Assembly (NCBI RefSeq): GCF_028475105.1
Contig: NZ_CP116936.1
Span: 2,789,501-2,853,500 of the forward strand
Length of the DNA: 64,000 nucleotides
Source: Micromonospora sp. LH3U1
Lineage (GTDB): Bacteria > Actinomycetota > Actinomycetes > Mycobacteriales > Micromonosporaceae
Reading direction: 5' to 3'
Under the pieces are notes generated by a model. The model was not told where the DNA came from. It searched no databases and saw only the letters and a program-made list of their open reading frames with translations. The position numbers were made by a program, and so were the translations under genes. How positions within the stretch are numbered: the stretch's first letter is position 1; each line of letters starts with the position of its first letter. Positions 8,955 through 18,250 of this stretch are shown here, in pieces.

Positions 8955-11900
8955 TCACTCGATTGTGGGCGCACTCGACGTTCCTCGCCGACGCTGCTTG
9001 GCGGCGAGGAGCCACACGCCCGACCCGACGGCGGCGACGCCGCGCCCGAACTCCTTGCGGCTGACGATCCGCACGATGCCGAACACCAACTGGGTATGCG
9101 CGAGATCCTGTCGGAACCGGATGGGATCGGCCTTGACCAGTGTCCGCAGAAGTTGCACCGACTCGTTGCTGGCGGCGAGGGCGTCACCGTGCCGGTCGAG
9201 GAGGAGCAGGTGCCCTGCCTGCGCCTTGAGTGCTCGTGCTAGACCCAGTGTGCGCGTGGGGGTGGGGTGCGATTCCCGCAGGACAGCGACCGCTTCGGTG
9301 CTCGCCTGCAGGGCGTCGCGGGGCCTGGACCGGGTGGCGAGGACATTGCTCAGGTCAGTCAGGGCGATCCCCAACGCGATCGGGTTCTCCGAGTCCAGGC
9401 TGCGGAACAGCGCGACGGCCTCGCGGGAGTACGGCTCCGCTTCCGGGCGGCGGTTGGTGGCAACCAACGCCGCCACCATGTTCTGGAGCGAGATTGCGAG
9501 GTCCTCGGCGTGTGCGTGGGGGTCCGCCGCCGCGAGGGTCCGGCGCGCCGTTAGCGCGGTCGTGGTCAGCCGTAGGCCATCGGATTGTTCGCCGACGCTG
9601 ATGAGCAAAAATCCGAGATTGCTGAGAACCTTGGCGTGTTCGTGGCCGTGCCGTGCGAAGTTCGCCTCAGCCAGTCCGGCCAGCAGACTTACTGCCTCGC
9701 GGGTCGACGAGATGGCCTCCTTCTCTCTACCAACTTCGGCATACGCGGATCCGAGCGTGCCCAGGGACACGGCGAGGGCGCTCCTGTGGACGTTAGGCTG
9801 GGCGTCCACGAGGAGACGGTTCGTCGTGACCGCCTCCTCGGCGGCTTCGATCCCGGCTGAACCGCGGCCGGCGCGGACCAGTTGGGAGGCGAGGTTGCTG
9901 AGCGCGCCAGCGAGGCCCGGTAGGTGCGCCTCTTCGTCGCGTCGCAAGAGCGTGCGGTACTCGGCGACGGCCTCCTGCGCCTGGCGCACCGCCTCGTCGA
10001 GGCGTCCGAGGCGCCCGTGGTATGCGCTTTGGTTGCTCAGCGCCGTCGCAAGTTCCGACCGGAACGCTTCGGGATTTGCCTCACAGAGCCTGACGTAAAT
10101 GTCGACCGCCGCCTGACCGGTCCCGGCTGCCTCCCGGTGCTGGCCGAGACGAGTGTGGGCGACTGCGAGGTTGACCAACGACAGCGCGGTGTCGTGGCCT
10201 CCGGTGACGTGGTTTGTCAACTGGTCACAGCGGATGGACAGCGACCGCTCATGGTGAGCCAGGGCCTCGGCGTGTCGGCCGAGGGCGCTGTAGAGATTAC
10301 CTGCTGTGGTGAGGGTGACGGCCAGTGTGGTCACAGCGGCCGGCGAGAGGGTTACGAGTTCCTCGTAGATCTCGACCGCTTCCCGCGCCGCGGCCATCGC
10401 CTCCTCGTGGTGGTGTAGGTCGGAGAGGACGATGCTGTGGTTGTTGAGCGACTCCCCGAGGTGCTGGAGGTGTGGTTCGCGATCTGCTTGAACCAATTCG
10501 CGGCGTATCGTGACTGCCTCCTCGCTGACTTTCAGCGCGGCGACGTGCCGGCCCAGGTTGGTCATTGCGGAGGCCTGGCCGGCGATGGCATGGGCCAGTC
10601 GTGGGCGGAAGGCGGGATCGTCACTGACCAACTCCCGCAGGATCTCGACAGTACGCTCCCATCGGGTGAGGGATTCCTCGTAACGGCCGGCGTTCGACAG
10701 CCGCCATCCGAGTGCTGCGTGCAGTGTCGCTTGGTTCGAGGGGGTGTCGTCGGCGGCGAGGCGCTGCTCGGTGTGCCGGATGGCCAGTACCGCGATTCCC
10801 GGATCCAGGTCGGGGTCCGGACTGGCCGGCAGCGCGTCCACGATCGCCGTGAGGAGCGACGCGTCGGCGCTGGGAGTGTTGGCTAGGGCGATCAGCGAAC
10901 TGGACCCGCCGACTTGGATGAGGCGCGGTTCCGAGCGCAGCAGCGGGAAGAAACCGGCCGGTCCCAGATGCGGCCATCGTTGCGCGGAACTGGCGAGAAA
11001 GATCATGGTGCGGGCGGTGTGCGCTGGCCGTAAGGCCTCGTGGTCCGGAGCGAGAAGGTCCGCCATGTCCTGCGTTGCCCAGGTGTGCGCCGGGTACGCG
11101 ATGTCGTGCCCTGGAGTGGTCAGCGCGATGAAATCTTCGGCGAGTCGATCCGGGTACAGCGGCGTCAGTACCGTGTCGCCGTCGGCCGCCACGGGCGGGT
11201 AGCACCAGCGGTGGTCCTCGAGCAACTGGGGGACATCGCCGGACGCGGCGAACCCGCTCAGTACGCCCGCACCGACCGTCTGCGGGACCGTGCCGGTGAG
11301 TGCCGCCGTGAATACGACGCGGCCCATCGTTTCCGGCTCCGTCCGGTATGCGCGACCTGCGGTGACGGTTGGTTGTTCCTCGTAGAGAACCGCCCAGTGC
11401 CGGCTCTCCCGGTCGAGCAGATAGACGGTCAGGTCCGACATTGTCTCCGGCGCCCGTCGGCCGGAAACTGCGGCGTCCACGCTGACAAGGGCGAACATGT
11501 GCAACGCCAAGGGCAGCCCGAACTCAACCCGGTCAATCGCGCCGGGCACAGGCAGCCGGTCCAGCGCGGTGAGCCCGTAACGTCGCGCGAAACCGCGTCG
11601 CGCCGCATCGAACATCTCCGCCCGGTCCGGGCTCGCGTTCGGGATCGGCAGCAGCGCCTGCGCCGATCCGCCGGCTTGGCGTGCCTCCAGGCTCTGGCGT
11701 ACGCCAGTCCAGCTGTCCGCGCTGCGGCCCAGCAGCAACACGCGAGTGCGTACCGCGAGGTGGAACAGCAGACCGTTGCCGAGCAGCAGGTTTAGATGTG
11801 ACAGTGGCCAGCGGTCGGCGTAGTCAACGACTATTAGCAGACCGACGGCACCATCGAGACGCAAGTCTTCTGCCCCGGAGTCGATGACAGAGCCCGCGGC

Positions 11901-12311
11901 GTACACAGCGGTGATCACCCGCCATCCGTCAGCCTCGGCGTCCCGGGCGAGCCGGCCGGCCAGGCGGCTCTTGCCCTGCCCGCCGGGCCCGTACAACCAG
12001 CGGACGTCGAGCCGTGGCCCGCCGCGGAGCCACGCGTGCAGGGATGCAAGCTCGTCAGCGCGGCCGGTGAAATCCACTACCTCGAACTGCGCATTTAGCA
12101 TTCGACTCGGCAGTTCGCGGAGCCACTCGGGATCCGGGTCGGGCGCAGGCCGCCACCGCTGCAATCGGTACACCGGACTGCCGTCCTGGAAGACGTGCAG
12201 GTCGGCGCCATCTATGCCGTACCCGAAGCCGCTGGTTACCGTGACCTTCTGCCGGAGAGCTCGATCCACCGGAGCCGCCTTTCGCGAAGGGTTGCGTTGA
12301 AATCGGATCAC
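8955..12311 (-). CDS. STAND NTPase with TPR array (paralogue 3 of the operon)
   Basis: 1118 residues from GTG 12311, which overlaps the stop of the upstream gene as GTGA. The frame stays open to 12701 but that extension is the antisense/other-frame of the neighbour and is rejected. An N-terminal motif GFGYGIDGADLHVFQDGSPV lies at residues 28-47. Walker A is GPGGQGKS (108-115), Walker B LLIVVDYADRW. From about residue 650 a TPR superhelix covers the remainder (repeats such as NQSAYHGRLGRLDEAVRQAQ). It is the last gene of a four-gene minus-strand operon with 15734-16144, 12877-15744 and 12308-12880. The family role is a ligand-sensing switch; the ligand is unknown. Confidence 0.85.
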   Translation of the reverse strand: MIRFQRNPSRKAAPVDRALRQKVTVTSGFGYGIDGADLHVFQDGSPVYRLQRWRPAPDPDPEWLRELPSRMLNAQFEVVDFTGRADELASLHAWLRGGPRLDVRWLYGPGGQGKSRLAGRLARDAEADGWRVITAVYAAGSVIDSGAEDLRLDGAVGLLIVVDYADRWPLSHLNLLLGNGLLFHLAVRTRVLLLGRSADSWTGVRQSLEARQAGGSAQALLPIPNASPDRAEMFDAARRGFARRYGLTALDRLPVPGAIDRVEFGLPLALHMFALVSVDAAVSGRRAPETMSDLTVYLLDRESRHWAVLYEEQPTVTAGRAYRTEPETMGRVVFTAALTGTVPQTVGAGVLSGFAASGDVPQLLEDHRWCYPPVAADGDTVLTPLYPDRLAEDFIALTTPGHDIAYPAHTWATQDMADLLAPDHEALRPAHTARTMIFLASSAQRWPHLGPAGFFPLLRSEPRLIQVGGSSSLIALANTPSADASLLTAIVDALPASPDPDLDPGIAVLAIRHTEQRLAADDTPSNQATLHAALGWRLSNAGRYEESLTRWERTVEILRELVSDDPAFRPRLAHAIAGQASAMTNLGRHVAALKVSEEAVTIRRELVQADREPHLQHLGESLNNHSIVLSDLHHHEEAMAAAREAVEIYEELVTLSPAAVTTLAVTLTTAGNLYSALGRHAEALAHHERSLSIRCDQLTNHVTGGHDTALSLVNLAVAHTRLGQHREAAGTGQAAVDIYVRLCEANPEAFRSELATALSNQSAYHGRLGRLDEAVRQAQEAVAEYRTLLRRDEEAHLPGLAGALSNLASQLVRAGRGSAGIEAAEEAVTTNRLLVDAQPNVHRSALAVSLGTLGSAYAEVGREKEAISSTREAVSLLAGLAEANFARHGHEHAKVLSNLGFLLISVGEQSDGLRLTTTALTARRTLAAADPHAHAEDLAISLQNMVAALVATNRRPEAEPYSREAVALFRSLDSENPIALGIALTDLSNVLATRSRPRDALQASTEAVAVLRESHPTPTRTLGLARALKAQAGHLLLLDRHGDALAASNESVQLLRTLVKADPIRFRQDLAHTQLVFGIVRIVSRKEFGRGVAAVGSGVWLLAAKQRRRGTSSAPTIE

Positions 12312-12880
12312 CGAGACGGTGCGCGCTGCGCCGAGTCGCGGGCCCGGAGGTGCGCCAGCGACGCGCGCAGCGCGGGCCAGGCATTGAGGGTGTCGGCTCC
12401 GAACAGGACGCGGGCCGGACGGTGCGGCTGGTGGAACAACGCGTTGCTGAGCAGCCATGTGAGTTCTTTTAGCGGCCAGCTGGCGGCCTCGTCGACGAGG
12501 AGCAGGATGCCGGCGGGAACTGCATTGTCGGGGATCGGCTCGACCGCCGGTGTTGGGTCGCCTGGGCCGATCCGGGACACCTCCACCACCTGCCACCGAT
12601 CCGCGTGGCAGGACGCTGCGAACGCGTCCCGCATCGCCGAGCGCCCCTCCCTGCCGCCGTGCAACCAGCGCAGGGCCAGGTTCGCGGGACGATTCCGCCA
12701 AGTGCTCAGGTCGCCGTAATCGACGGCCGGCAGGCTAGGTGCAAGCGGGTGGGGTGCCGGCGGGCGCCAGGGCGTGAGCAGGTAGCGATTCCGAGGCGGG
12801 CCTACCGTGTACAGGTCGCCATCGATGACACCGTACGCGAATCCACCGTTGGCGGTGATGATCTGCCGGATGCCAGTCAT
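12308..12880 (-). CDS. Minimal STAND paralogue with degenerate P-loop, no TPRs
   Basis: 190 residues. The N-terminal motif GGFAYGVIDGDLYTVGPP (12-29) matches the N-termini of its two operon partners. The Walker A equivalent reads HGGREGRS (74-81), replacing the catalytic Lys of GGQGK with Arg and losing the loop pattern. A hydrophobic Walker-B-like GILLLVDEAASWPL is kept, and the protein stops right after the NTPase beta-strands. It starts with ATGA overlap to the upstream gene and ends with GTGA overlap to the downstream gene, so it is maintained in a tightly coupled operon. This argues for a functional regulatory subunit, but decay after internal deletion cannot be excluded. Confidence 0.7.
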   Translation of the reverse strand: MTGIRQIITANGGFAYGVIDGDLYTVGPPRNRYLLTPWRPPAPHPLAPSLPAVDYGDLSTWRNRPANLALRWLHGGREGRSAMRDAFAASCHADRWQVVEVSRIGPGDPTPAVEPIPDNAVPAGILLLVDEAASWPLKELTWLLSNALFHQPHRPARVLFGADTLNAWPALRASLAHLRARDSAQRAPSR

Positions 12881-15744
12881 GTATACCGGCCGATTCGGGC
12901 GTGCAGGGCACGCCGGAACTCGGACACCGATGCCAGCGCGGGTGCCACTTCCGGCCGGCTCCCCACGTGCCGGGCGAGGAGAGCGGTGGACTCTTCGACG
13001 GCGGCCACCGCCTCGGTGAGGAGCGTAAGCTCCTGCTTGCGCCGAGACGGTCGGATCCGGGGTCGTCCGAGCGGATTCTCCCGCCGGACTACGTCGGCCA
13101 GACAGGTGGCAAGGTTGTTCAACGAGAGTGCGAGCTCGGGCTCGAAGAATCGGGCGTCTCCGGGTGCCATCTGCTCCAGCAACGCACGTCGCAGGGGGAT
13201 GACCTCGCGGAGGATACGGATTGCCTCGTCGGTCTCGCCGCCGGCGGACAGGCGGCGGGCGAACTCGTGCAGCGAGGCGGCCAGGTCCGGCATGAACGCT
13301 GCGGGGTTCGCCTCGGCAAGCTGGCGCCGGATCGCCACTGCCTCACGGGCGGCGTCTAGCGCCTCGGCGTAGCGGCCTGCTTCGGCCAACCGGTTGCACA
13401 GCTCGCTCTGGGCGCGGGCGACGTCTGGGAGAAAGGCGGCGGGCCGGGTAGCGGCGAGCCGTTGATCGATCGCCAGCATCTCGTGGGCGACGGCGACGGC
13501 GGCGCCGGTCCGGCCGAGACCGGACAGACACCGGCTGAGGGTGTCGAGCGCGGCTGACAGCTCCGGGACATACATATCGTCGGCGTCGGCCAGCTCACGC
13601 TGGATGGCGACCGACTCCTCTATGTACGGGAGGGCCTCCCCGGGACGGTGGAGGTCGGTGAGCTGCGCGGCGACGTTAGCCAGCGCCTTGGCGTGCTGGG
13701 GCCGGTACGTCTGTGGCTGTGCCTCGGCCAGTTCGGCCCGGATTCGGTTGCTTTCGAGCCCGTGTGCCAATGCGTCCTCCCACCGGTTCACGTCGGCGAA
13801 CGCCCGGGACATGTTCAGCTGCACGATGCCCAACTGCGGTAGATGAGTCCGGTCGATCTTGGCGAGCCGCGTCTGGATCGTGACCGCCTCGCGGGCCGCC
13901 GTCACCGCCTCGTCGCGCCGGTTTACCCGACCTAGGTCCACCGCCAGGTTGCCGAGCGCGCTGGCAAGGTCGGCGAGGGAGTCCGCGTTGCCGTCGCGCG
14001 CCAGTTCACGTCTCACCGCGATCGCCTCCTTGGCCCGTGCGAGGGCCTCGTCGCGGCGGCCTACGACGCCCAGCGAAACCGCGAGGTTGGCGAGTGCGTC
14101 CCCGAGGACCGCGAGCCGGCCGTCCTGGTCTGGGTCCGCGTCGTGGCACAGCTCCACCGCACGTCCTTCGTGTGCGAGCGCGTCAGCGTGCCGGCCGGCG
14201 TTGGTAAGGCGGTACCCGCACCGCACGTGTGCGTCGGCGCGAACCAAGGGATCCGGATGGACCTCGTCCCGCCATACGGTGAGGACCTCGGTGATCGCGG
14301 CTATACCCGAGTTAAGGTCCACATGGTTGTCCTCGGGGAACATCTGGTCCAGTGTGAGCATCACCTTGGGGGAAAGGCCGGGTACGGTGGCGAGCGCGGC
14401 GAGCGCGCCGCTGCCTGCGTCGAGGGCGAGTTGCGGTGCGCGCAGCAGGATCGGATAAAGGTACGCCTCGCGCAGGTGTGGCCAGCGCGCGGCCGCCGCG
14501 ATCAAGAAGGTGAGGGCACGCCGCCGCCCCGATGAGGTGGCGGCGACGTCGGTGCCTAGGATCCCTTCGGTGGTGGGCAGGGCCCAGTCCTGAGCCGGGT
14601 AGTCGGCCTCATGTCCGGGCAGGGTGAGCGCGAGGAAATCCTCGGCCAGCCGATCGGGATAGAGCGGTTCGAGGGCGTCGAGGCCGACGGCGGTGGCGGG
14701 GTAGCAGCGGCCATGGTCATCTAGCGCCGGGTCGGCGACGTCGAGGCGTTCGAGCAGGCCGGAGGCGGCCGGCCGGGGCATCGCGCCGGTCATCGACGCG
14801 GTGAACACCACCCGGTTCATCACTGCGGCCGGGGTCGTGACTGCAGCCTGCTCGTGCAGCAGCGCCCAGTGGCGGTGCTCGCGGTCGAGTAGATAGACGC
14901 TTAGCCCGCCCAGTTCCGCCGGTGGCCGCCTGCCTGTGACGTGTGCATCCACCGCGACCAGGGCGGCCATGTGCAGGGTAAGCGTGAGACCCAGTTCACC
15001 GTCGTCGCCATTCAGCCGTGGCAAGGCAACGTCGGCCTCCTCGGCGCCGTATACCTCGGCGAAGCAGCGACGGGCAGTCTCCGCCATGGTCTGCCGCCGG
15101 CCGTGCTCAGTCCCGACCGGTGCCAGCCGCAGACGGGCGCACTGTGCGCCGTGTTCCCCGACTAGGGCGTTGAGCGCCGGCCAAAGGTCGTCGGCGCGCG
15201 CGAGCAGCAGAACCCGCACGCGCACACCGTCGCGATGCAGCAGCGAGTTGGCGAGCAGCATCGACAGCTCGGTGAGCGGCCAGCGATCCGCGTAGTCGAC
15301 GATCAGCAGGATTCCGGCGGCTCCGGCAAAACTCAGGTCGTACGCCGACGCAGAAGGCAGGACTGACCCCGTACCGGACGAGGCCTGGACCACTCGCCAC
15401 CCTTCGGCTGCGGCCTCCTCCGCGAACCGTGTAGCCAGGCGAGTCTTGCCCTGTCCCCCCGGGGCATACATGAGGCACGCGGCCAGCCGGGCCGAACGGA
15501 TGCGCCACTGATGCAGCGCGGCGAGCTCAGTGCCGCGCCCGACGAAGTCGACGACGCCGAAGGCCGCGTTGAGCATGCGGCTGGGTAGCTCCAGCAGCCA
15601 GTCCGGGTCGGCTCGTCGGCGGCCCGTGCCCGTCGTCAGCAGGTACACCGGTGACCCGTCCGGGCGCTTGTGCACGTCAGCGCCTGTGACCCCGTACGCG
15701 AAGCCGGCCGTTGCGGAAGCCCGCTGGTGGCCGCTATGAGCCAT
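12877..15744 (-). CDS. STAND NTPase with TPR array (paralogue 1 of the operon)
   Basis: 955 residues. The N-terminal motif GFAYGVTGADVHKRPDGSPV (14-33) is followed by a linker ending DPDWLLELPSRMLNAAFGVV, near-identical in layout to the 8955-12311 protein. Walker A is APGGQGKT (94-101), Walker B GILLIVDYADRW (144-155). TPR repeats run from about residue 500 to 900 (NLAVDLGRVNRRDEAVTAAR and similar). The ATG lies inside the end of the upstream membrane-protein gene (11-base overlap), and its stop overlaps the next gene as ATGA. Sensor role by family; the shared N-terminal motif suggests the three STAND proteins assemble with each other or with the membrane protein. Confidence 0.88.
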   Translation of the reverse strand: MAHSGHQRASATAGFAYGVTGADVHKRPDGSPVYLLTTGTGRRRADPDWLLELPSRMLNAAFGVVDFVGRGTELAALHQWRIRSARLAACLMYAPGGQGKTRLATRFAEEAAAEGWRVVQASSGTGSVLPSASAYDLSFAGAAGILLIVDYADRWPLTELSMLLANSLLHRDGVRVRVLLLARADDLWPALNALVGEHGAQCARLRLAPVGTEHGRRQTMAETARRCFAEVYGAEEADVALPRLNGDDGELGLTLTLHMAALVAVDAHVTGRRPPAELGGLSVYLLDREHRHWALLHEQAAVTTPAAVMNRVVFTASMTGAMPRPAASGLLERLDVADPALDDHGRCYPATAVGLDALEPLYPDRLAEDFLALTLPGHEADYPAQDWALPTTEGILGTDVAATSSGRRRALTFLIAAAARWPHLREAYLYPILLRAPQLALDAGSGALAALATVPGLSPKVMLTLDQMFPEDNHVDLNSGIAAITEVLTVWRDEVHPDPLVRADAHVRCGYRLTNAGRHADALAHEGRAVELCHDADPDQDGRLAVLGDALANLAVSLGVVGRRDEALARAKEAIAVRRELARDGNADSLADLASALGNLAVDLGRVNRRDEAVTAAREAVTIQTRLAKIDRTHLPQLGIVQLNMSRAFADVNRWEDALAHGLESNRIRAELAEAQPQTYRPQHAKALANVAAQLTDLHRPGEALPYIEESVAIQRELADADDMYVPELSAALDTLSRCLSGLGRTGAAVAVAHEMLAIDQRLAATRPAAFLPDVARAQSELCNRLAEAGRYAEALDAAREAVAIRRQLAEANPAAFMPDLAASLHEFARRLSAGGETDEAIRILREVIPLRRALLEQMAPGDARFFEPELALSLNNLATCLADVVRRENPLGRPRIRPSRRKQELTLLTEAVAAVEESTALLARHVGSRPEVAPALASVSEFRRALHARIGRYT

Positions 15745-16144
15745 TGTCGCCCGGGTTCGGGCCGTTCTTGATGTCGCCGTTGATCACACCCTGCGCCGTG
15801 GACAGGGGTGCCGACGCGTTGATGTGCATGCTAATCGGAGCTGTCGGCGCCGCCGGAGCAGCCCGGTCCGTCGGCGTTAGAGGCGCGACCAGTTGCTCGG
15901 GGACCGCCCGCCTTGCCTGAACAAGCGAGACGATCAAGCCGATGGCCGACACCAGGAGCGCTGTGATGCCGACGAACATGCCCACCACGCTGGCGATCTC
16001 GTCGCGCTCGGACAGCGGCCGCCGGAAGTAATCGATTAGCGGCTCCCGCAACAGCCGCGCACACGCGACCGCCATGACACCGCCCACGAGGCCGAAAAAC
16101 AGCCAGAACCAGCACCGTCCTACCCGGGAATCCACCGGAGGCAT
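15734..16144 (-). CDS. Two-TM membrane protein with C-terminal motif matching the STAND N-termini
   Basis: 136 residues, first gene of the operon; ATG 16144 has a strong upstream AAGGAAGG. Two hydrophobic segments (about 11-29, CWFWLFFGLVGGVMAVACA, and 50-75, IASVVGMFVGITALLVSA) predict a small inner-membrane protein. The cytosolic tail is Pro/Ala-rich and ends with AQGVINGDIKNGPN (117-130). This aligns with AYGVIDGDLYTVGPP of the 190-residue STAND protein and more loosely with AYGVTGADVH and GYGIDGADLH of the two large ones. By analogy with amyloid-linked NLR/effector pairs it could be the membrane-disrupting effector of the operon. No family is recognised; the motif match is short. Confidence 0.65.
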   Translation of the reverse strand: MPPVDSRVGRCWFWLFFGLVGGVMAVACARLLREPLIDYFRRPLSERDEIASVVGMFVGITALLVSAIGLIVSLVQARRAVPEQLVAPLTPTDRAAPAAPTAPISMHINASAPLSTAQGVINGDIKNGPNPGDNGS

Positions 16145-16397
16145 AGTGACCTTCCTTCGCCGCCACGATCGGGACAGTCAACACGAGGACGGAGATCAAA
16201 ACAATCGAGCTCACAGCTGAGGGATGCCTGGTTGAATGTCAGAGCCGCTCCTGCCCGCCGGTCGTAGGAGTGCCGTGTAGGTGGTTGCCGGCCGGTTGGC
16301 AATCAGGACCCAAGCGACGCCGCTCTCTAAATGTCAGTGGCTCGATCTGATCTCAGAGATCATCACTGATTGCTTACGATTGCGAGCCACCACGGCT

Positions 16398-16812
16398 CGA
16401 TGAGAACCCATCCGACTGATCGGATCGAGCTCCTATTCGTGGCGCCCGAGTGCCGGCGACGACCTGTGGTTCCAGTTCGTGGCGTTCTCGACGTTCCCGC
16501 GGGCGACCGGGGCACGGTCGTCAACAACATCGTCAGAAATTTCTGTGACAGCGAACTGCGTCGGCGTTACGCGTCGGGTGCGTTCGTCGAGGTGGAGCCG
16601 CTTGCTGCGGGGATTGGTGGCTGCTGGCGACGGAAACCTGGGGCGAGTACGGCCCGGAGCAGGCGAACCGCCTATTCGAGCTTCTCGCGCCGGTGCTGCC
16701 GGCGGTCTTCGTGGATTCAATTCCCCTCGTTCCCCACGAGCACCTGGCTCCTGAAACGGAGGTCGAGGCGCGAACGGCGAAGTGCTCCGCGTTCCGGCAA
16801 GTTCCCAGCTAA
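16398..16812 (+). pseudogene. Possible frameshifted small hypothetical gene
   Basis: Two plausible coding stretches lie in different frames. About 16398-16612 reads MRTHPTDRIELLFVAPECRR... to ASGAFVEVEPLAAGIG; about 16617-16812 reads WWLLATETWGEYGPEQANRL... to the stop after AFRQVPS. A single frameshift near 16612 would join them into a protein of roughly 135 residues. I do not recognise the family. It could also be two unrelated fragments. Confidence 0.35.
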
Positions 16813-17185
16813 CCGAACCCGGGCCGATGTGAACCGCCGTGCAGACGCTTCTCAGATGCTGTACCTACGGCGGCGGCCGGCTACATCGATGAGCCTGCTG
16901 AGACTCTGACTGAGTTGGCAACGCGTTTTGTCCTCGGTACGGGCTTGCAGCGTAGCGAGCCCGACTCGGACTGGACGCTGTCGGCGAGCGGCCCGTAATC
17001 GGGGCGCGCCCCAACACCGGGCCTGCGCCCTACCTGTCGACGCGGGATGACGGAGGGCGGCAGCCCCGTGAGAGTAGGCGTCCGGCGGGGACGGCTCTGG
17101 CGGGTGTGTGGTGCGGGTGCCTAATGTCAGTCGGTGGCGGAGCGTTAGAGGTGGTGGTCGTCTCGATCGAGCGGGATGGGAGCCG
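16813..17185. other. Gap without a supported gene
   Basis: Around 370 bases upstream of the endonuclease gene. Several short frames are open but none shows a family pattern. The last ~80 bases (17105-17185) probably hold the promoter of the 17186 gene, since upstream in-frame codons to 17108 encode low-complexity sequence. Confidence 0.45.
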
Positions 17186-18115
17186 ATGAGCGAGAGCCGA
17201 GCGACGAAGCGGATCTCCGGTGCTGCGTACAACGCGTTGCGGGCTGCGCTGGCCGGGGTGTTCTGGTATCGGCCGACGCTGGAGAAGTTTCTGCGGGCCG
17301 CGTTGCGGGAGCATCCGGAGTTGCTGGCCCGGGTGAACTTTGGGGTTTCGACGCGCGAGATCGCCGACGAGGTGGTCGACCGGCTTATCGAGGGCGAGCG
17401 GCTCTATCAGCACGCGAGCGTGCAGTTGATGGTCGAGCTAGCCAACATGCAGCGGTTTCCCGAGCTGGAGCGGCACGAGAACGCCGAGAAGTGGTTGCCG
17501 CGGGCGCAGGCCGCCGTCGCCGACCTGAAGACGTACACGGCCGCGTACGAAGAATTAATCAGCGAACGTGAGCGCCTGGATGCCGAGCAGGCGGCCTACA
17601 CCCAGCAAGTCGAGCTGCAGCGGCGCTTCGCGCAGGACCTCGACGACCTGCGCGGCCGATTCCTGGCCATGCACTCGATGGCCGACGTGCACGAGCGTGG
17701 TCGGCAGTTCGAGGACTTCCTCAACACCCTGTTCGCGTTGTTCGACCTCTCCCCGCGGCTGGCCTACTCGCTGGCGGCCGAGCAGATCGACGGGTCGGTC
17801 AGCTTCGACACCGACGACTACATCATCGAGGCGAAGTGGACCAAGGATCCAGTCAGCCGGGAACAGGCCGACGCTTTCGCCAAAAAGGTCGAGCGTAAGG
17901 GCAAGAACGCGCTGGGGCTGATCATCAGCATCAACGATCTGAGCGAGCCCGCACGTACCACCTACAGCGAGGGCACCTGCTTCATGACGATGAGCGGCTC
18001 CGACCTCTTCACGATCCTCGAAGGACGCATCCCCTTGGACGATGTGCTGCGGCGTAAGAAGCGGCACGCCAACGACACCGGCAGCTGCCACTTCCCGGTC
18101 ACCGAAATGTTCTGA
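17186..18115 (+). CDS. Restriction endonuclease-like protein (Mrr-type PD-(D/E)XK)
   Basis: 309 residues from ATG 17186 (GGGATGGGAG upstream). The N-terminal ~100 residues are helical. A coiled-coil-like segment follows (TYTAAYEELISERERLDAEQ), then the nuclease core GRQFEDFLNTLFALFDL, D202 in EQIDGSVSFD and E215-A-K217 in YIIEAKW. This is the QID...EAK form of the restriction-endonuclease fold. The C-terminus (RKGKNALGLIISIN, DLFTILEGRIPLDD) completes the fold. The arrangement matches a widespread actinobacterial REase-like family of unknown specificity. It precedes the 18251-20070 pair by 135 bases on the same strand and may belong with it. Confidence 0.75.
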   Translation: MSESRATKRISGAAYNALRAALAGVFWYRPTLEKFLRAALREHPELLARVNFGVSTREIADEVVDRLIEGERLYQHASVQLMVELANMQRFPELERHENAEKWLPRAQAAVADLKTYTAAYEELISERERLDAEQAAYTQQVELQRRFAQDLDDLRGRFLAMHSMADVHERGRQFEDFLNTLFALFDLSPRLAYSLAAEQIDGSVSFDTDDYIIEAKWTKDPVSREQADAFAKKVERKGKNALGLIISINDLSEPARTTYSEGTCFMTMSGSDLFTILEGRIPLDDVLRRKKRHANDTGSCHFPVTEMF

Positions 18116-18250
18116 CCCGACCCACCAGAGACCGTGCGGGCGCGGCCCGGCAGGCGAGGGCTGGATGCGTCCGCGTGGTGGAGGTGCCGAACGTGTCGGG
18201 GCTTTCCGTTAACGTGACTGCTCGGAGAAGCGACGAAGGGCGGGACGGGC

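Noticed and set aside
12312..12701. N-terminal extension of the last STAND gene
   Set aside because: The extension is antisense-frame sequence over the 190-residue STAND gene; GTG 12311 with GTGA overlap is the natural start and brings the shared N-terminal motif into place.
16714..16745. Short match to the repeat core (CTCGTTCCCCACGAG) upstream of the 17186 gene
   Set aside because: It lies inside a plausible coding fragment and has none of the other repeat parts; coincidence is likely.
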